Shown piece by piece: positions 43,060-51,304 of a stretch of 64,000 nt of DNA. Each line of letters starts with the position of its first letter. Position 1 is the first letter of the stretch. A program made the translations under genes and the position numbers. The stretch covers positions 3,844,001-3,908,000 of the forward strand of contig NZ_AP024660.1 in the NCBI RefSeq assembly GCF_019977395.1, written 5' to 3'. The notes below the pieces were generated by a model. That model did no database searches, had not been told where the DNA came from, and saw only the letters and a list, made by a program, of their open reading frames with translations. This stretch comes from Arthrobacter sp. NicSoilC5 (GTDB lineage: Bacteria; Actinomycetota; Actinomycetes; Actinomycetales; Micrococcaceae).

Positions 43060-44058
43060 ATGCCGTACACCGCTGAAAACTGGCCCATCGCCGCCGCCCT
43101 GCTGCAGTTCCCCGGAACCAGGCAGGACGGAACCACCGTCCAAGATGCCCCCGCCAGCGACTGGCAGCAGGTCTTCGAGGAAGTGGCCGACGCCGGTTTC
43201 ACCAACGCCGACCTCACCGACAGCTGGGTCCGCCCCGGCGATCTCTCCAGCGCCCGGCTGGACGAACTGAAGGCCGCCGCCACGGCCGCCGGCCTCGGAC
43301 TTCCCTCCATCTCCGCCATCCGCCGCAGCGTGATCGAGGAAGGCAACTGGGAAGACAACCTGGCCTACACCCACCGCACCCTCGAAGCCGCAGCACAGCT
43401 TGGCTGCGAGGTTGTCTCGATCGGGCTCCACCAGGCCATCACCCCCGAGCAGCGGAAGCAGCTGTGGTTCTGGACCGTCGAGGGCCACAAGGACCCGGTG
43501 GGTGACAAGGAAAGCTGGAACAACGCCGTCACCCGCATCCGCGAAGTGGGCAAGCACGCCGCGGAACTTGGCCTCCTGGTATCCCTGGAAATGTATGAGG
43601 ACACCTACCTGGGCACCGGCGATTCCTCCGTGCAGCTGGTCCAGGACATCGACCTGCCCAACGTGGGGCTGAACCCGGACCTGGGCAACCTGATCCGGCT
43701 GCACCGCCCCATCGAGGACTGGCGTGAACTGGTGCACAAGACCCTGCCGTACTCCAACTACTGGCACGTCAAGAACTACATCCGCGATGAAAACCAAGCC
43801 CGGAACCAGTACGTCGCCATGCCGGCCCCCATGGAATCAGGCCTCATCAGCTACCGCGAGGCCTTCCAGTTCGCCATCTCCGTCGGCTTCCAGGGCGTCA
43901 TCTGCACGGAACACTACGGTGGCGACGGCCTGAGCGTCACCGCCGCCAACCAGGACTACCTGCGCCGCCAGGTCCTCCCCAAGCGCGACGGCTACGCCCT
44001 GGGCACCAGCCTGGTGGCCCAGGGCCGGCAAACTCCGGCGGCAGTCCCCGCACGCTAG
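43060..44058 (+). CDS. Sugar phosphate isomerase/epimerase, AP-endonuclease-2 TIM-barrel family
   Basis: A 332-residue TIM-barrel protein (PF01261-like). Segments ADLTDSWVRPGDL, GCEVVSIGLHQ, LLVSLEMYEDTYLG, VGLNPDLGNLIRLH, YWHVKNYI and VICTEHYGG correspond to the strands that place metal-binding Glu, Asp, His and Glu in xylose-isomerase-like enzymes. GGAG lies five bases before this ATG; a GTG two codons earlier overlaps that site. It is the first gene of the operon. Its substrate is unknown. The known tetritol pathway does not need such an enzyme, so it may handle a hydroxy-ketose or act as a sugar epimerase. Confidence 0.83.
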   Translation: MPYTAENWPIAAALLQFPGTRQDGTTVQDAPASDWQQVFEEVADAGFTNADLTDSWVRPGDLSSARLDELKAAATAAGLGLPSISAIRRSVIEEGNWEDNLAYTHRTLEAAAQLGCEVVSIGLHQAITPEQRKQLWFWTVEGHKDPVGDKESWNNAVTRIREVGKHAAELGLLVSLEMYEDTYLGTGDSSVQLVQDIDLPNVGLNPDLGNLIRLHRPIEDWRELVHKTLPYSNYWHVKNYIRDENQARNQYVAMPAPMESGLISYREAFQFAISVGFQGVICTEHYGGDGLSVTAANQDYLRRQVLPKRDGYALGTSLVAQGRQTPAAVPAR

Positions 44059-44101
44059 CCGGCAGGCATCCCAACCGAGACAACCGGTTCAACGAGGAAT
44101 C

Positions 44102-45823
44102 ATGACAAAGATATTTGACGATCCAGCGCAGTTCGCAGACGACGCCCTCGACGGCTTCGTGGCCGCCAACCGACAGTATGTTGCGCGCGTTGACGGCGGC
44201 GTTGTCCGCTCCACCGAATCACCCGCCGGCCAGGTGGCACTGGTCATCGGCGGGGGCTCCGGCCACTACCCGGCCTTCGCCGGCCTGGTGGGTGCCGGGC
44301 TGGCGGCAGGAAGCGCCTGCGGCAACATGTTTGCATCCCCCTCAGCGGGGCAGGTGTACCGCGTGGCCAAGGCATCCCAGGCCGGCGGGGGAGTCCTGCT
44401 CAGCTACGGAAACTACGCCGGCGACGTCCTCCACTTCGGCCAGGCCCAGGACAAACTGAACGCCGAAGGCATCGAAACCCGGACCGTCCTGGTCACCGAT
44501 GACATCGCCAGCGCTCCACTGGAGGAAATCGCCAAGCGCCGCGGCATCGCCGGGGACCTGACAGTCTTCAAAGTGGCCGGCGCGGCAGCGGAAGCCGGCC
44601 TGGACCTGGACGAGGTGGAGCGCCTCGCCATCAAGGCCAACCACCACACCCGCTCGCTCGGCGTTGCCTTTGCCGGCTGCACCCTGCCCGGAGCAGCCGA
44701 ACCTCTGTTCACCGTGCCCGACGGCATGATGTCCGTGGGGCTCGGCATCCACGGTGAACCCGGCATCTCCGAGCAGCCCCTGCCCACCGCCAGCGAACTT
44801 GCCCGGCTCCTGGTGGACGGGCTGCTCAAGGACAAGCCGGACGCCGCGGGCACCAGGGTGGTGCCGATCCTGAACGGCCTGGGAACGGTCAAGTACGACG
44901 AACTCTTCCTGCTGTTCGGCAAGATCGAGGCGCTGCTGACCGGGGCCGGACTAGAGATCGTGGAACCGGAGTGCGGCGAACTGGTAACCAGCCTGGACAT
45001 GTCCGGACTGTCCCTGACGCTGTTCTGGCTGGACGCGGAACTGGAGAAATTCTGGGCCGCGCCGGCTGACACCCCTGCCTTCCGCAAAGGCAACCTGGCC
45101 CCGCGCCGTGCCCGTTCGCTGGAGGCCCTGGAAGACGCCGAAGCGACTCCGGCGCTGGCTGCCACGGCAGCCTCCACCGCCCTGGCGGCCACCGCGGTGG
45201 GCGCGCTGAAGGAAGCCCGGTCCGTCGTCGTCGAACATGAGGACGCGCTTGGGAAACTGGACGCCATCGCCGGGGACGGCGACCACGGCATCGGCATGCG
45301 CCGCGGCGTTGATGCCGCCGTCGCTGCCGCCGAGAAGTCCCACGCGGCCGGCGCGGGACTCGAGGAACTCCTCACCGCAGCGGGGGAGCAGTGGGCCGAA
45401 CGCGCCGGCGGCACCTCCGGGGCCCTCTGGGGCGCTGCCGTCACCGCCGTCGGCAGGACCCTTGGCAGCAAGGACTCCTACACGGCGGCGGACGCGGCCG
45501 CCGCCGTCAACGCCCTCCGCGACGCCATCATCACCCTGGGCAAGGCCGCAGCCGGGGACAAGACCATGGTGGACGCGCTGCTTCCGTTCGCCGAGACGTT
45601 CAACCGGGCAATCGACGACGGCGGCAGCCTGGCCGGGAGCCTCCGTGCGGCAGCGGAGGCGGCAGCAAAAGCCGCTGACGAGACCGCCGGGCTCAGCCCG
45701 AAGAAGGGCCGCGCCCGCCCCCTGGCCGAAAAAAGCCTGGGCCACCCCGACCCCGGTGCTGTGTCCTTCGGCCTCATCGCCCGCAGGGTGGCCGATTACG
45801 CCGCCACCATCGAAAGCCACTAA
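44102..45823 (+). CDS. Dihydroxyacetone/tetrulose kinase, DhaK-DhaL fusion
   Basis: A 573-residue ATP-dependent kinase made of a DhaK domain (1-330) and a DhaL domain (about 360-573). DhaK covalently holds the keto substrate through H217 in GLGIHGEPGI, and GGGSGHYPAFAG binds the substrate end. DhaL has the Mg-ATP motif AGDGDHG (about 390-396) and GGTSGALWG. This single-chain form resembles the erythrulose kinases (DerK/LerK) and ATP-dependent DHA kinases. Presence of RpiB- and TIM-like genes in the same operon favours a four-carbon ketose such as erythrulose. Confidence 0.9.
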   Translation: MTKIFDDPAQFADDALDGFVAANRQYVARVDGGVVRSTESPAGQVALVIGGGSGHYPAFAGLVGAGLAAGSACGNMFASPSAGQVYRVAKASQAGGGVLLSYGNYAGDVLHFGQAQDKLNAEGIETRTVLVTDDIASAPLEEIAKRRGIAGDLTVFKVAGAAAEAGLDLDEVERLAIKANHHTRSLGVAFAGCTLPGAAEPLFTVPDGMMSVGLGIHGEPGISEQPLPTASELARLLVDGLLKDKPDAAGTRVVPILNGLGTVKYDELFLLFGKIEALLTGAGLEIVEPECGELVTSLDMSGLSLTLFWLDAELEKFWAAPADTPAFRKGNLAPRRARSLEALEDAEATPALAATAASTALAATAVGALKEARSVVVEHEDALGKLDAIAGDGDHGIGMRRGVDAAVAAAEKSHAAGAGLEELLTAAGEQWAERAGGTSGALWGAAVTAVGRTLGSKDSYTAADAAAAVNALRDAIITLGKAAAGDKTMVDALLPFAETFNRAIDDGGSLAGSLRAAAEAAAKAADETAGLSPKKGRARPLAEKSLGHPDPGAVSFGLIARRVADYAATIESH

Positions 45824-45835
45824 AGGAGAACCCTT

Positions 45836-46330
45836 ATGACTGAGCAATCCCAGCCAGGCTGGCGCATCGTCGTCGGCAATGACGAAGCCGGCGTCGAATA
45901 CAAGAACGCCCTGCGCGAACTGCTGGAGGCGGACCCCCGCGTCGCCTCGGTGGAGGACGTGGGAGTCGGCGCCGACGACACCACCGCCTACCCACACCTG
46001 GCCGTCGCCGCCGCCCGCAAAGTGGCCGCCGGCGAAGCGGACCGCGCCCTCCTGATCTGCGGAACCGGCCTGGGGGTCGCCATCTCCGCCAACAAGGTAC
46101 CGGGCATCCGGGCCGTCACCGCGCACGACAGCTACTCCGTGGAACGCTCCGTGCTGTCCAACAACGCCCAGGTCCTGACCATGGGCCAGCGCGTCATCGG
46201 CCTGGAACTGGCCAAGAAGCTGGTGGGCGAGTGGCTCAACTACCGCTTCGATGAAAACTCCGCATCCGCGGCCAAAGTAGACGCCATCTGCTCCTATGAG
46301 GGCGCGTCGGAAGGACTTGAAACCACATGA
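45836..46330 (+). CDS. RpiB/LacA/LacB family sugar-phosphate isomerase
   Basis: A 164-residue aldose-ketose isomerase of the RpiB family with the active-site block [22 protein letters not shown] (C75) and [21 protein letters not shown]. In tetritol pathways members of this family (DerI/EryI) convert D-erythrulose 4-phosphate to D-erythrose 4-phosphate. Its place between the kinase and the dehydrogenase supports that role over housekeeping ribose-5-phosphate isomerisation. AAAGGAG precedes the ATG and its stop overlaps the next start (ATGA). Confidence 0.9.
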   Translation: MTEQSQPGWRIVVGNDEAGVEYKNALRELLEADPRVASVEDVGVGADDTTAYPHLAVAAARKVAAGEADRALLICGTGLGVAISANKVPGIRAVTAHDSYSVERSVLSNNAQVLTMGQRVIGLELAKKLVGEWLNYRFDENSASAAKVDAICSYEGASEGLETT

Positions 46331-47280
46331 GCACCCGTAACATCGCCGTCGTCGGCTCCGGCTACATGGGCGGCGGAATCGCCCAGGTCCTGGCACTTGC
46401 CGGAGCCCGCGTGGCCCTGGCGGACGTCTCCGCCGAAATCGCCCAAAGCAACTACGAGCGGCTGCTGAAGGAATCTGACGAGTTTGTGGCAGCAGGGCTC
46501 TTCCCGGCCAACGCCACGGACCTGCTCAAGGAAAACCTCTGGGCAGCCAAGGACATCGAAGAAGCCGTAGCGGACGCCGAATACATCGAGGAGGCCGTGC
46601 CTGAAGTCCTCGAAATCAAGCACGCCACCCTGGGCCGAATCAGCGCCGCCGCCCGGCCGGACGCCATCATCGGCTCCAACACCTCCACCATCTCCATCGC
46701 CAAGCTCGCCGAAGTGGTGGACAACCCGGAGCGCTTCCTGGGCGTCCACTTCTCCAACCCGGCACCCTTCATCCCCGGCGTGGAAGTCATCCCGCACGAG
46801 GGGACCTCCGAGGCAACCGTCCAGGCCGCCCGCACCATCGTGGGGGAGACCGGCAAGGAAACCGCCACCGTCAAGGACGTCACCGGCTTCGTGCTGAACC
46901 GGCTCCAGTACGCCCTCTTCCACGAAGCCGCGCAGGTGGTGGAGGAAGGCATCGCCACCGCCGAGGACGTGGACACCCTGGTCCGCACCACCTTCGGCTT
47001 CCGCCTGCCGTTCTTCGGCCCCTTCGCCATCGCCGACATGGCAGGCCTGGACGTGTACGCCTTCTGCTACAAGTCACTGCAGACCGGCTTCCCGGAGCGG
47101 TTCGCCACCCCGCAGATCCTCCAGGAAAAGGTCGACGCCGGCCAGCTGGGCACCAAGACCGGCTCCGGCTTCCTTGATGTCCCGGCAGAGCGCACCGCCG
47201 CCCTGGTTGCCTACCGGAACAAGGCCTACGTCGCCATGCAAAAGCTCATCGAGGACCTGGGCCCGGCCCCGCTGTCCTAG
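46327..47280 (+). CDS. 3-hydroxyacyl-CoA dehydrogenase-like (lambda-crystallin type) NAD-dependent oxidoreductase
   Basis: A 317-residue dehydrogenase with an N-terminal Rossmann domain ([16 protein letters not shown], about 8-23) and a C-terminal helical dimerisation domain. [17 protein letters not shown] and [16 protein letters not shown] carry the family Ser/His/Asn positions. Lambda-crystallin-like members oxidise L-gulonate or carnitine rather than acyl-CoA, and a sugar context suggests a polyol or sugar-acid substrate. It is coupled to the RpiB gene by a four-base overlap. It is not part of the described tetritol pathway. Confidence 0.87.
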   Translation: MSTRNIAVVGSGYMGGGIAQVLALAGARVALADVSAEIAQSNYERLLKESDEFVAAGLFPANATDLLKENLWAAKDIEEAVADAEYIEEAVPEVLEIKHATLGRISAAARPDAIIGSNTSTISIAKLAEVVDNPERFLGVHFSNPAPFIPGVEVIPHEGTSEATVQAARTIVGETGKETATVKDVTGFVLNRLQYALFHEAAQVVEEGIATAEDVDTLVRTTFGFRLPFFGPFAIADMAGLDVYAFCYKSLQTGFPERFATPQILQEKVDAGQLGTKTGSGFLDVPAERTAALVAYRNKAYVAMQKLIEDLGPAPLS

Positions 47281-47311
47281 CCCTGCTTTCCTCAACCAGA
47301 AGGAACATTCC

Positions 47312-48079
47312 ATGACAGTTTTCCCCGCAGAGCGCACGGCGATCGTCACCGGCGCAGTCTCTGAACGCGGCATCGGGCGCGCCACCGCGGACTACCTCGC
47401 CGAGCGCGGCTGGAACATCGGCGTGATCGACCTCGACGACGCCGCCAGCAAGGACCTGGCCAGGGAACTGGCCGAAAAGCACGGCGTCAAAGCCCACGGC
47501 GCCGGCGCCAACATCGGCGACGAAGCCTCGGTGCGTGCCGCCATCGACGAGATCGAAGCTGAGCTTCCCCAACTGGTGGCACTGGCAAACATCGCGGGCG
47601 TCAGCTCCCCGGTTCCCTACCTGGAGCTGGACAGCGCCGAATGGGACCGCGTCGTGAACATCAACATGAACGGCGTCCACTACGCCACCCGCCGCGCGGC
47701 CGAATCGATGGCCAGGAACCGGGTGGGACGGATCGTCAACATCTCCTCCGTCTCCGCGCAGCGCGGCGGCGGAACCTTCAGCAAGACTCCGTACTCCGTG
47801 GCGAAGGCCGGCGTCATCGGCCTGACCCGCGCCACCGCCCGCGAACTGGGCGAGTACGACATCACGGTCAATGCCATCTCACCCGGTCCGATCGACACCG
47901 ACATCATGGGCGGCACCCTCAGCGAGGAACGCAAGGATGAACTCGTGAAGGACCTGGTGGTGAACCGGGTAGGCACCACCCGCGACATCGCGGCGGCCAT
48001 TTCCTTCCTCATCGGTGAGGACGCCGGCTACATCTCCGGCCAGACGCTGAACGTCGACGGCGGCCTGTACATGCACTGA
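47312..48079 (+). CDS. SDR family oxidoreductase, paralogue of the SDR at 41 kb
   Basis: A 255-residue classical SDR with TGAVSERGIGRA (cofactor), IDLDD after strand two (NAD preference), NIAGVS, catalytic S in SSVSAQRGGG and YSVAK. The segment ISPGPIDTDIMGGTLSEERKDEL and the shared start FPAERTAIVTG show close paralogy with the SDR at 41344-42120. AGAAGGAAC precedes the ATG. A tetritol or other polyol dehydrogenase role is inferred. Two related SDRs in one island may serve different stereoisomers. Confidence 0.87.
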   Translation: MTVFPAERTAIVTGAVSERGIGRATADYLAERGWNIGVIDLDDAASKDLARELAEKHGVKAHGAGANIGDEASVRAAIDEIEAELPQLVALANIAGVSSPVPYLELDSAEWDRVVNINMNGVHYATRRAAESMARNRVGRIVNISSVSAQRGGGTFSKTPYSVAKAGVIGLTRATARELGEYDITVNAISPGPIDTDIMGGTLSEERKDELVKDLVVNRVGTTRDIAAAISFLIGEDAGYISGQTLNVDGGLYMH

Positions 48080-48080
48080 C

Positions 48081-48129
48081 GGCATCCGCCCCGGATGCCA
48101 CAAGCCCCGCAGGCCGCCGGCCTGCGGGG
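48081..48129 (+). other. Two tandem hairpins inside the catabolic operon
   Basis: GGCATCCG/CGGATGCC (48081-48099) and CCCCGCAGGC/GCCTGCGGGG (48105-48129) are perfect stems directly after the SDR stop codon. Neither has a T-run, so they more likely protect or process the mRNA, or attenuate expression of the transporter gene downstream. Confidence 0.5.
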
Positions 48130-48162
48130 AACCACCAACGTCACCACTCGAAGGAGAGTGTT

Positions 48163-49509
48163 GTGTCAGAAACCACCGCAACATCCAAGGAACTCCTGGC
48201 CCGTCCGGTCCTGAAGTCCGCGATTTCCAAGGCGGCCCGCCGGCTCATGCCGATGCTGGTCATCCTCTACGTCGTTTCGTTCCTGGACCGCACCAACGTC
48301 GGCTTCGCCGAGGCGGCACTGGGCGCGGACAAGGGGGTGTCCGCCGCGGCCTTCGCCCTGGGCGCCGGTATCTTCTTCATTGGCTACGCCATCTTCGAGA
48401 TCCCCAGCAACCTGCTGCTCAAGAAGGTCGGTGCCAAGATCTGGCTGGCGCGCATCGCCATCACCTGGGGCATCGTCTCCGCGTGCTTCGCGTTCGTGCA
48501 GGGCGAGACCTCGTTCGTGATCCTGCGTTTCCTCCTGGGCGTCACCGAGGCCGGGCTGTTCCCCGGCGTCATCATGTACCTCGCCGAATGGTTCCCCAAC
48601 AAGGTGCGCGTCCAGATGTTCGCCATCTTCTACCTGGCCCAGCCGTTCTCCCAGATGATCGGCAACCCGCTGTCCGGCTGGCTGATCAACATTGGCGACC
48701 AGGTGCCGGGCCTGCGCGGCTGGCAGGTCATGTTCTTCGTCGAAGGCATGCTCGCCGTCCTGGCAGGCATTGCGGCGTTCTTCTTCCTGATCAACGGACC
48801 GGAGAAGGCCAAGTTCCTCAGCCGCGAGGAAAAGTACGCGCTGAAGGAGGTCATGGCACTTGAGGACAACATCAAGGACGAGCACGGCCCCCGCGGCATC
48901 CTCGCCGCCATGCGCAACGGCCGCGTCTGGTACTTCACGGTCATCTACTTCTGCCTGCAGATCGCCGTCTACGGTGTGACGTTCTTCCTGCCGCAGCAGG
49001 TGTCCTCCCTGACCGGGCAGAAGGTGGGACTCGCCGTCGGCCTCCTCATCGCCGTCCCGTGGTTCTTCGGCATCTTTGCCTGCTACTTCATCGGCAAGGC
49101 GGCCAACACCGTGGCCAAGCGACGCAAATTCGGCACCATCCTGTTCATCTCCACCGGCCTGTGCATCTTCGGCTCGGCCTGGGCGGGAACCAACCACCAG
49201 CCGGTCCTGGGCATGATCTTCATAACCCTGGCAGTCTGCAGCTTCCTGGCCGTCGGCCCCGTGGTGTGGTCCTATCCCACCGCGTTCCTCGCCGGTTCCG
49301 CTGCCGCGGCAGGCATTGGGCTGATCAACTCGCTGGGCAACCTGGGCGGCTTCGTGGCACCCATCCTGCGGACCGCAGTCAACGAAGCCACGCAATCACC
49401 AACGGGGTCCATGGGCGTCTATGCCCTGGGTGTCCTGCCGTTCGTGGCGGCAGCGATGATGTTCGCCACCAGGCGGTTCAAGAACAAGGCCGACGACCTG
49501 CTCGACTGA
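48163..49509 (+). CDS. MFS transporter, ACS family (second copy)
   Basis: A 448-residue permease with 12 predicted membrane helices. ARRLMPMLVILYVVSFLDRTNVGFAEAALG and FEIPSNLLLKKVGAKIWLARI are ACS-family signatures, and INSLGNLGGFVAPILR in helix 11 matches the paralogue at 40 kb. GAAGGAG precedes the GTG start. It is the likely uptake system for the substrate of this operon, separated from the SDR gene by two hairpins. Confidence 0.9.
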   Translation: MSETTATSKELLARPVLKSAISKAARRLMPMLVILYVVSFLDRTNVGFAEAALGADKGVSAAAFALGAGIFFIGYAIFEIPSNLLLKKVGAKIWLARIAITWGIVSACFAFVQGETSFVILRFLLGVTEAGLFPGVIMYLAEWFPNKVRVQMFAIFYLAQPFSQMIGNPLSGWLINIGDQVPGLRGWQVMFFVEGMLAVLAGIAAFFFLINGPEKAKFLSREEKYALKEVMALEDNIKDEHGPRGILAAMRNGRVWYFTVIYFCLQIAVYGVTFFLPQQVSSLTGQKVGLAVGLLIAVPWFFGIFACYFIGKAANTVAKRRKFGTILFISTGLCIFGSAWAGTNHQPVLGMIFITLAVCSFLAVGPVVWSYPTAFLAGSAAAAGIGLINSLGNLGGFVAPILRTAVNEATQSPTGSMGVYALGVLPFVAAAMMFATRRFKNKADDLLD

Positions 49510-49537
49510 GCACACCACCACCCACGCAAGGAAAACG

Positions 49538-50356
49538 ATGAGCACCTCCGGCAGCAGCACAGGCAAGGGCCCCCGCTACATCGGTGTCAGCACCAAGATG
49601 TACCTGGGCTACCAGGCAAGCCTGCGCTGGCTGTCGGAGGTGCGTTCCATCGTCGATGACAGGCCCGGACTGGGCATGGAATCCGCCAAGGAGTCCCCGG
49701 TCCGGGTCTTCGCCATCCCGTCCTTCCCTGTCCTGGAGCCCGCCGCGCGGATCCTGGCAGGTTCGCCCGTGCTCCTCGGCGCCCAGAACTGCGCCTGGGG
49801 CGACGGGCCGCTGACCGGTGAAGTCAGCCCCGGCATGCTGGCCGAACTCGGCGTCTCACTCGTCGAGATCGGCCATGCCGAACGCCGCCGGCTCTTTGGC
49901 GAGGACGACGCCGTGGTGGCACGCAAGGTGCGTGCCGCCGTCGGCCATTCCCTCACTCCGCTGCTCTGCATCGGCGAGCCGGACAGGCTCGACGCCGGAG
50001 CTGCCGCCGCCTTTTGCGTGCAGCAGGTCCGCGCCGCCACGGACGGCGACCCGGCCCTGCTGAACCGCCTGGTCCTGGCCTACGAACCGGTCTGGGCCAT
50101 CGGTGCGCAGGAGCCCGCCCCACCGCGTCACGTCAACGCCGTCCTGGCGCAGATCCGCGCAGCCCTTGGCCCTGCCTGCCCGCTGATCTACGGCGGCAGC
50201 GCCGGGCCCGGGCTGCTTCCCCGGCTGCCGGCCGCGGACGGACTCTTCCTGGGCCGCTTCGCCCACGATGCCGCCAACCTTGGCCGCGTGCTGGACGAAG
50301 CCCTCCTCCTGCGTCAGACCGACGCGCCCGCCAACAGTTCGTCCAGCCGCTCATAG
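49538..50356 (+). CDS. Triose-phosphate isomerase family protein, probable tetrulose-phosphate isomerase
   Basis: A 272-residue TIM-family protein with the catalytic residues K20 (GVSTKMYLG), H113 (EIGHAERR) and E183 (AYEPVWAIG). The usual NWKMN start is replaced by STKMY, a change consistent with the divergent TIM-like enzymes EryH/LerI that isomerise L-erythrulose 1-phosphate to D-erythrulose 4-phosphate. Its operon position with a DhaK-type kinase and RpiB isomerase supports this over glycolytic TIM. AAGGAAAACG precedes the ATG. Its last 43 bp overlap the convergent SRPBCC gene. Confidence 0.88.
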   Translation: MSTSGSSTGKGPRYIGVSTKMYLGYQASLRWLSEVRSIVDDRPGLGMESAKESPVRVFAIPSFPVLEPAARILAGSPVLLGAQNCAWGDGPLTGEVSPGMLAELGVSLVEIGHAERRRLFGEDDAVVARKVRAAVGHSLTPLLCIGEPDRLDAGAAAAFCVQQVRAATDGDPALLNRLVLAYEPVWAIGAQEPAPPRHVNAVLAQIRAALGPACPLIYGGSAGPGLLPRLPAADGLFLGRFAHDAANLGRVLDEALLLRQTDAPANSSSSRS

Positions 50357-50796
50357 CCTTCGGACATGCCGCCCTCCATGCCTGAGTGCAGCATGCCGTC
50401 CCGCGCCTCCATGCTCTGGTACATGGCGTGGCCCCGCAGCCTGCACCGGCCGCCGTCGAGCTCCTCAAATGTCATGGACTCCAGGCTGACCGAGTCCGGA
50501 TAGCCGCCGAACTCGAAGGTCTGCAGGGCGAACTCGTTCTCGCGCACCGTGTGGAAGATGCCACGGAACTCGTACGGCACCCCCTCCGGACCCGTGTGAA
50601 TGTACCGGTAGCTCCCGCCGGTACGGAAGTCGTAGTGGTCCATTTCCATCTTCATGCCCCGCGGACCCAGCCATTGGGCCACCAGTTCCGGGTCCTTGTG
50701 AGCCCGGAACACGTCCGCCACCGGAAAGTCGAACTCCCGCTCGAAGTCGATGTAGGGGAGTCCCTCGGGTGCCGTGATCTTCAGTTGGTTGGTCAT
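50314..50796 (-). CDS. SRPBCC family (AHSA1-like) protein
   Basis: A 160-residue START/SRPBCC-fold protein: YIDFEREFDFPVADVFRAHKDPELVAQWLGPRG is the classic AHSA1 opening and MEGGMSEGYERLDELLA the closing helix. Such proteins bind hydrophobic ligands and are usually paired with an ArsR regulator, as here. Its start overlaps the ArsR stop by four bases. The 3' end runs 43 bp into the TIM-like gene on the other strand. Confidence 0.9.
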   Translation of the reverse strand: MTNQLKITAPEGLPYIDFEREFDFPVADVFRAHKDPELVAQWLGPRGMKMEMDHYDFRTGGSYRYIHTGPEGVPYEFRGIFHTVRENEFALQTFEFGGYPDSVSLESMTFEELDGGRCRLRGHAMYQSMEARDGMLHSGMEGGMSEGYERLDELLAGASV

Positions 50797-51155
50797 TTCC
50801 TGTCCTTTGCCTTAGGCGCCGTTTGCCCGGCGCTGGATTCAAGCACCGCATCGAGGCTGCGGAACTGCCCTTCCCGGACCAGCCTGTACTGGTCGATCCA
50901 GGCAGTGAGCGCCTCCAGCCGTGCGGGGTTCAGGTGGACGGGCCTGCGCTGGGCGTCCCTGCTGCGGGTGACCAGATTCGCCTGCTCGAGTACCTGGATG
51001 TGCTTCGAGACTGCCTGCTTGGAAATCTCGAACGGCTCGGCCAGCTCGTTAACGGTGGCCGGGCCCCGGCTTAGCCGGGCAATGATGCGTCGACGAACGG
51101 GGTCGGCCAGGGCAAGGAAAGCAACGTCCAAAGCCGCGTCGTCATCCGCCACCAT
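50793..51155 (-). CDS. ArsR family transcriptional regulator
   Basis: A 120-residue winged-HTH repressor (FLALADPVRRRIIARLSRGPATVNELAEPFEISKQAVSKHIQVLEQANLV). It has no metal-binding cysteines, so it belongs to the metal-independent ArsR/SRPBCC pairs. The start MVADDDAA is preferred because AAAGGCGGG lies before it; an ATG eight codons upstream lacks such a site. A palindrome in front of the gene is the likely self-operator. Confidence 0.9.
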   Translation of the reverse strand: MVADDDAALDVAFLALADPVRRRIIARLSRGPATVNELAEPFEISKQAVSKHIQVLEQANLVTRSRDAQRRPVHLNPARLEALTAWIDQYRLVREGQFRSLDAVLESSAGQTAPKAKDRK

Positions 51156-51187
51156 TCCCGCCTTTCTTCTAATCAACATAGAGATTT

Positions 51188-51201
51188 ATCAACCTTTTGA
51201 T
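51188..51201. promoter_or_regulatory. ArsR-type operator
   Basis: ATCAA-CCTT-TTGAT is a perfect 5+5 inverted repeat 33 bp upstream of the ArsR start codon, followed by TGATTAA. Its position fits autorepression of the ArsR-SRPBCC pair. Confidence 0.45.
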
Positions 51202-51269
51202 TGATTAAGACTACGCCCGCTCCGTTTACCTGCGCAAGGGGATCTTGCGGTGTCAAAATTAAGTTTGTT

Positions 51270-51286
51270 AGTATGTCAGTACAAAC
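51270..51286. promoter_or_regulatory. Shared 17-bp operator motif, tautomerase copy
   Basis: AGTATGTCAGTACAAAC lies 18 bp before the tautomerase start codon. The identical 17 bases recur at 51760-51776 upstream of iolC. With the preceding TTTGT it forms an inverted repeat (TTTGT...ACAAA), as expected of a GntR-type site. Confidence 0.6.
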
Positions 51287-51304
51287 TATTAGAGGAGAAG
51301 CTTC

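Noticed and set aside
46327..47280. Assignment of the dehydrogenase as a fatty-acid beta-oxidation enzyme
   Set aside because: The family name suggests it, but no thiolase, hydratase or acyl-CoA gene is present and the gene is translationally coupled to a sugar-phosphate isomerase.
49538..50356. Assignment as the glycolytic triose-phosphate isomerase
   Set aside because: It is not near gap or pgk, lacks the NWKMN start and sits in a catabolic operon with DhaK and RpiB homologues.
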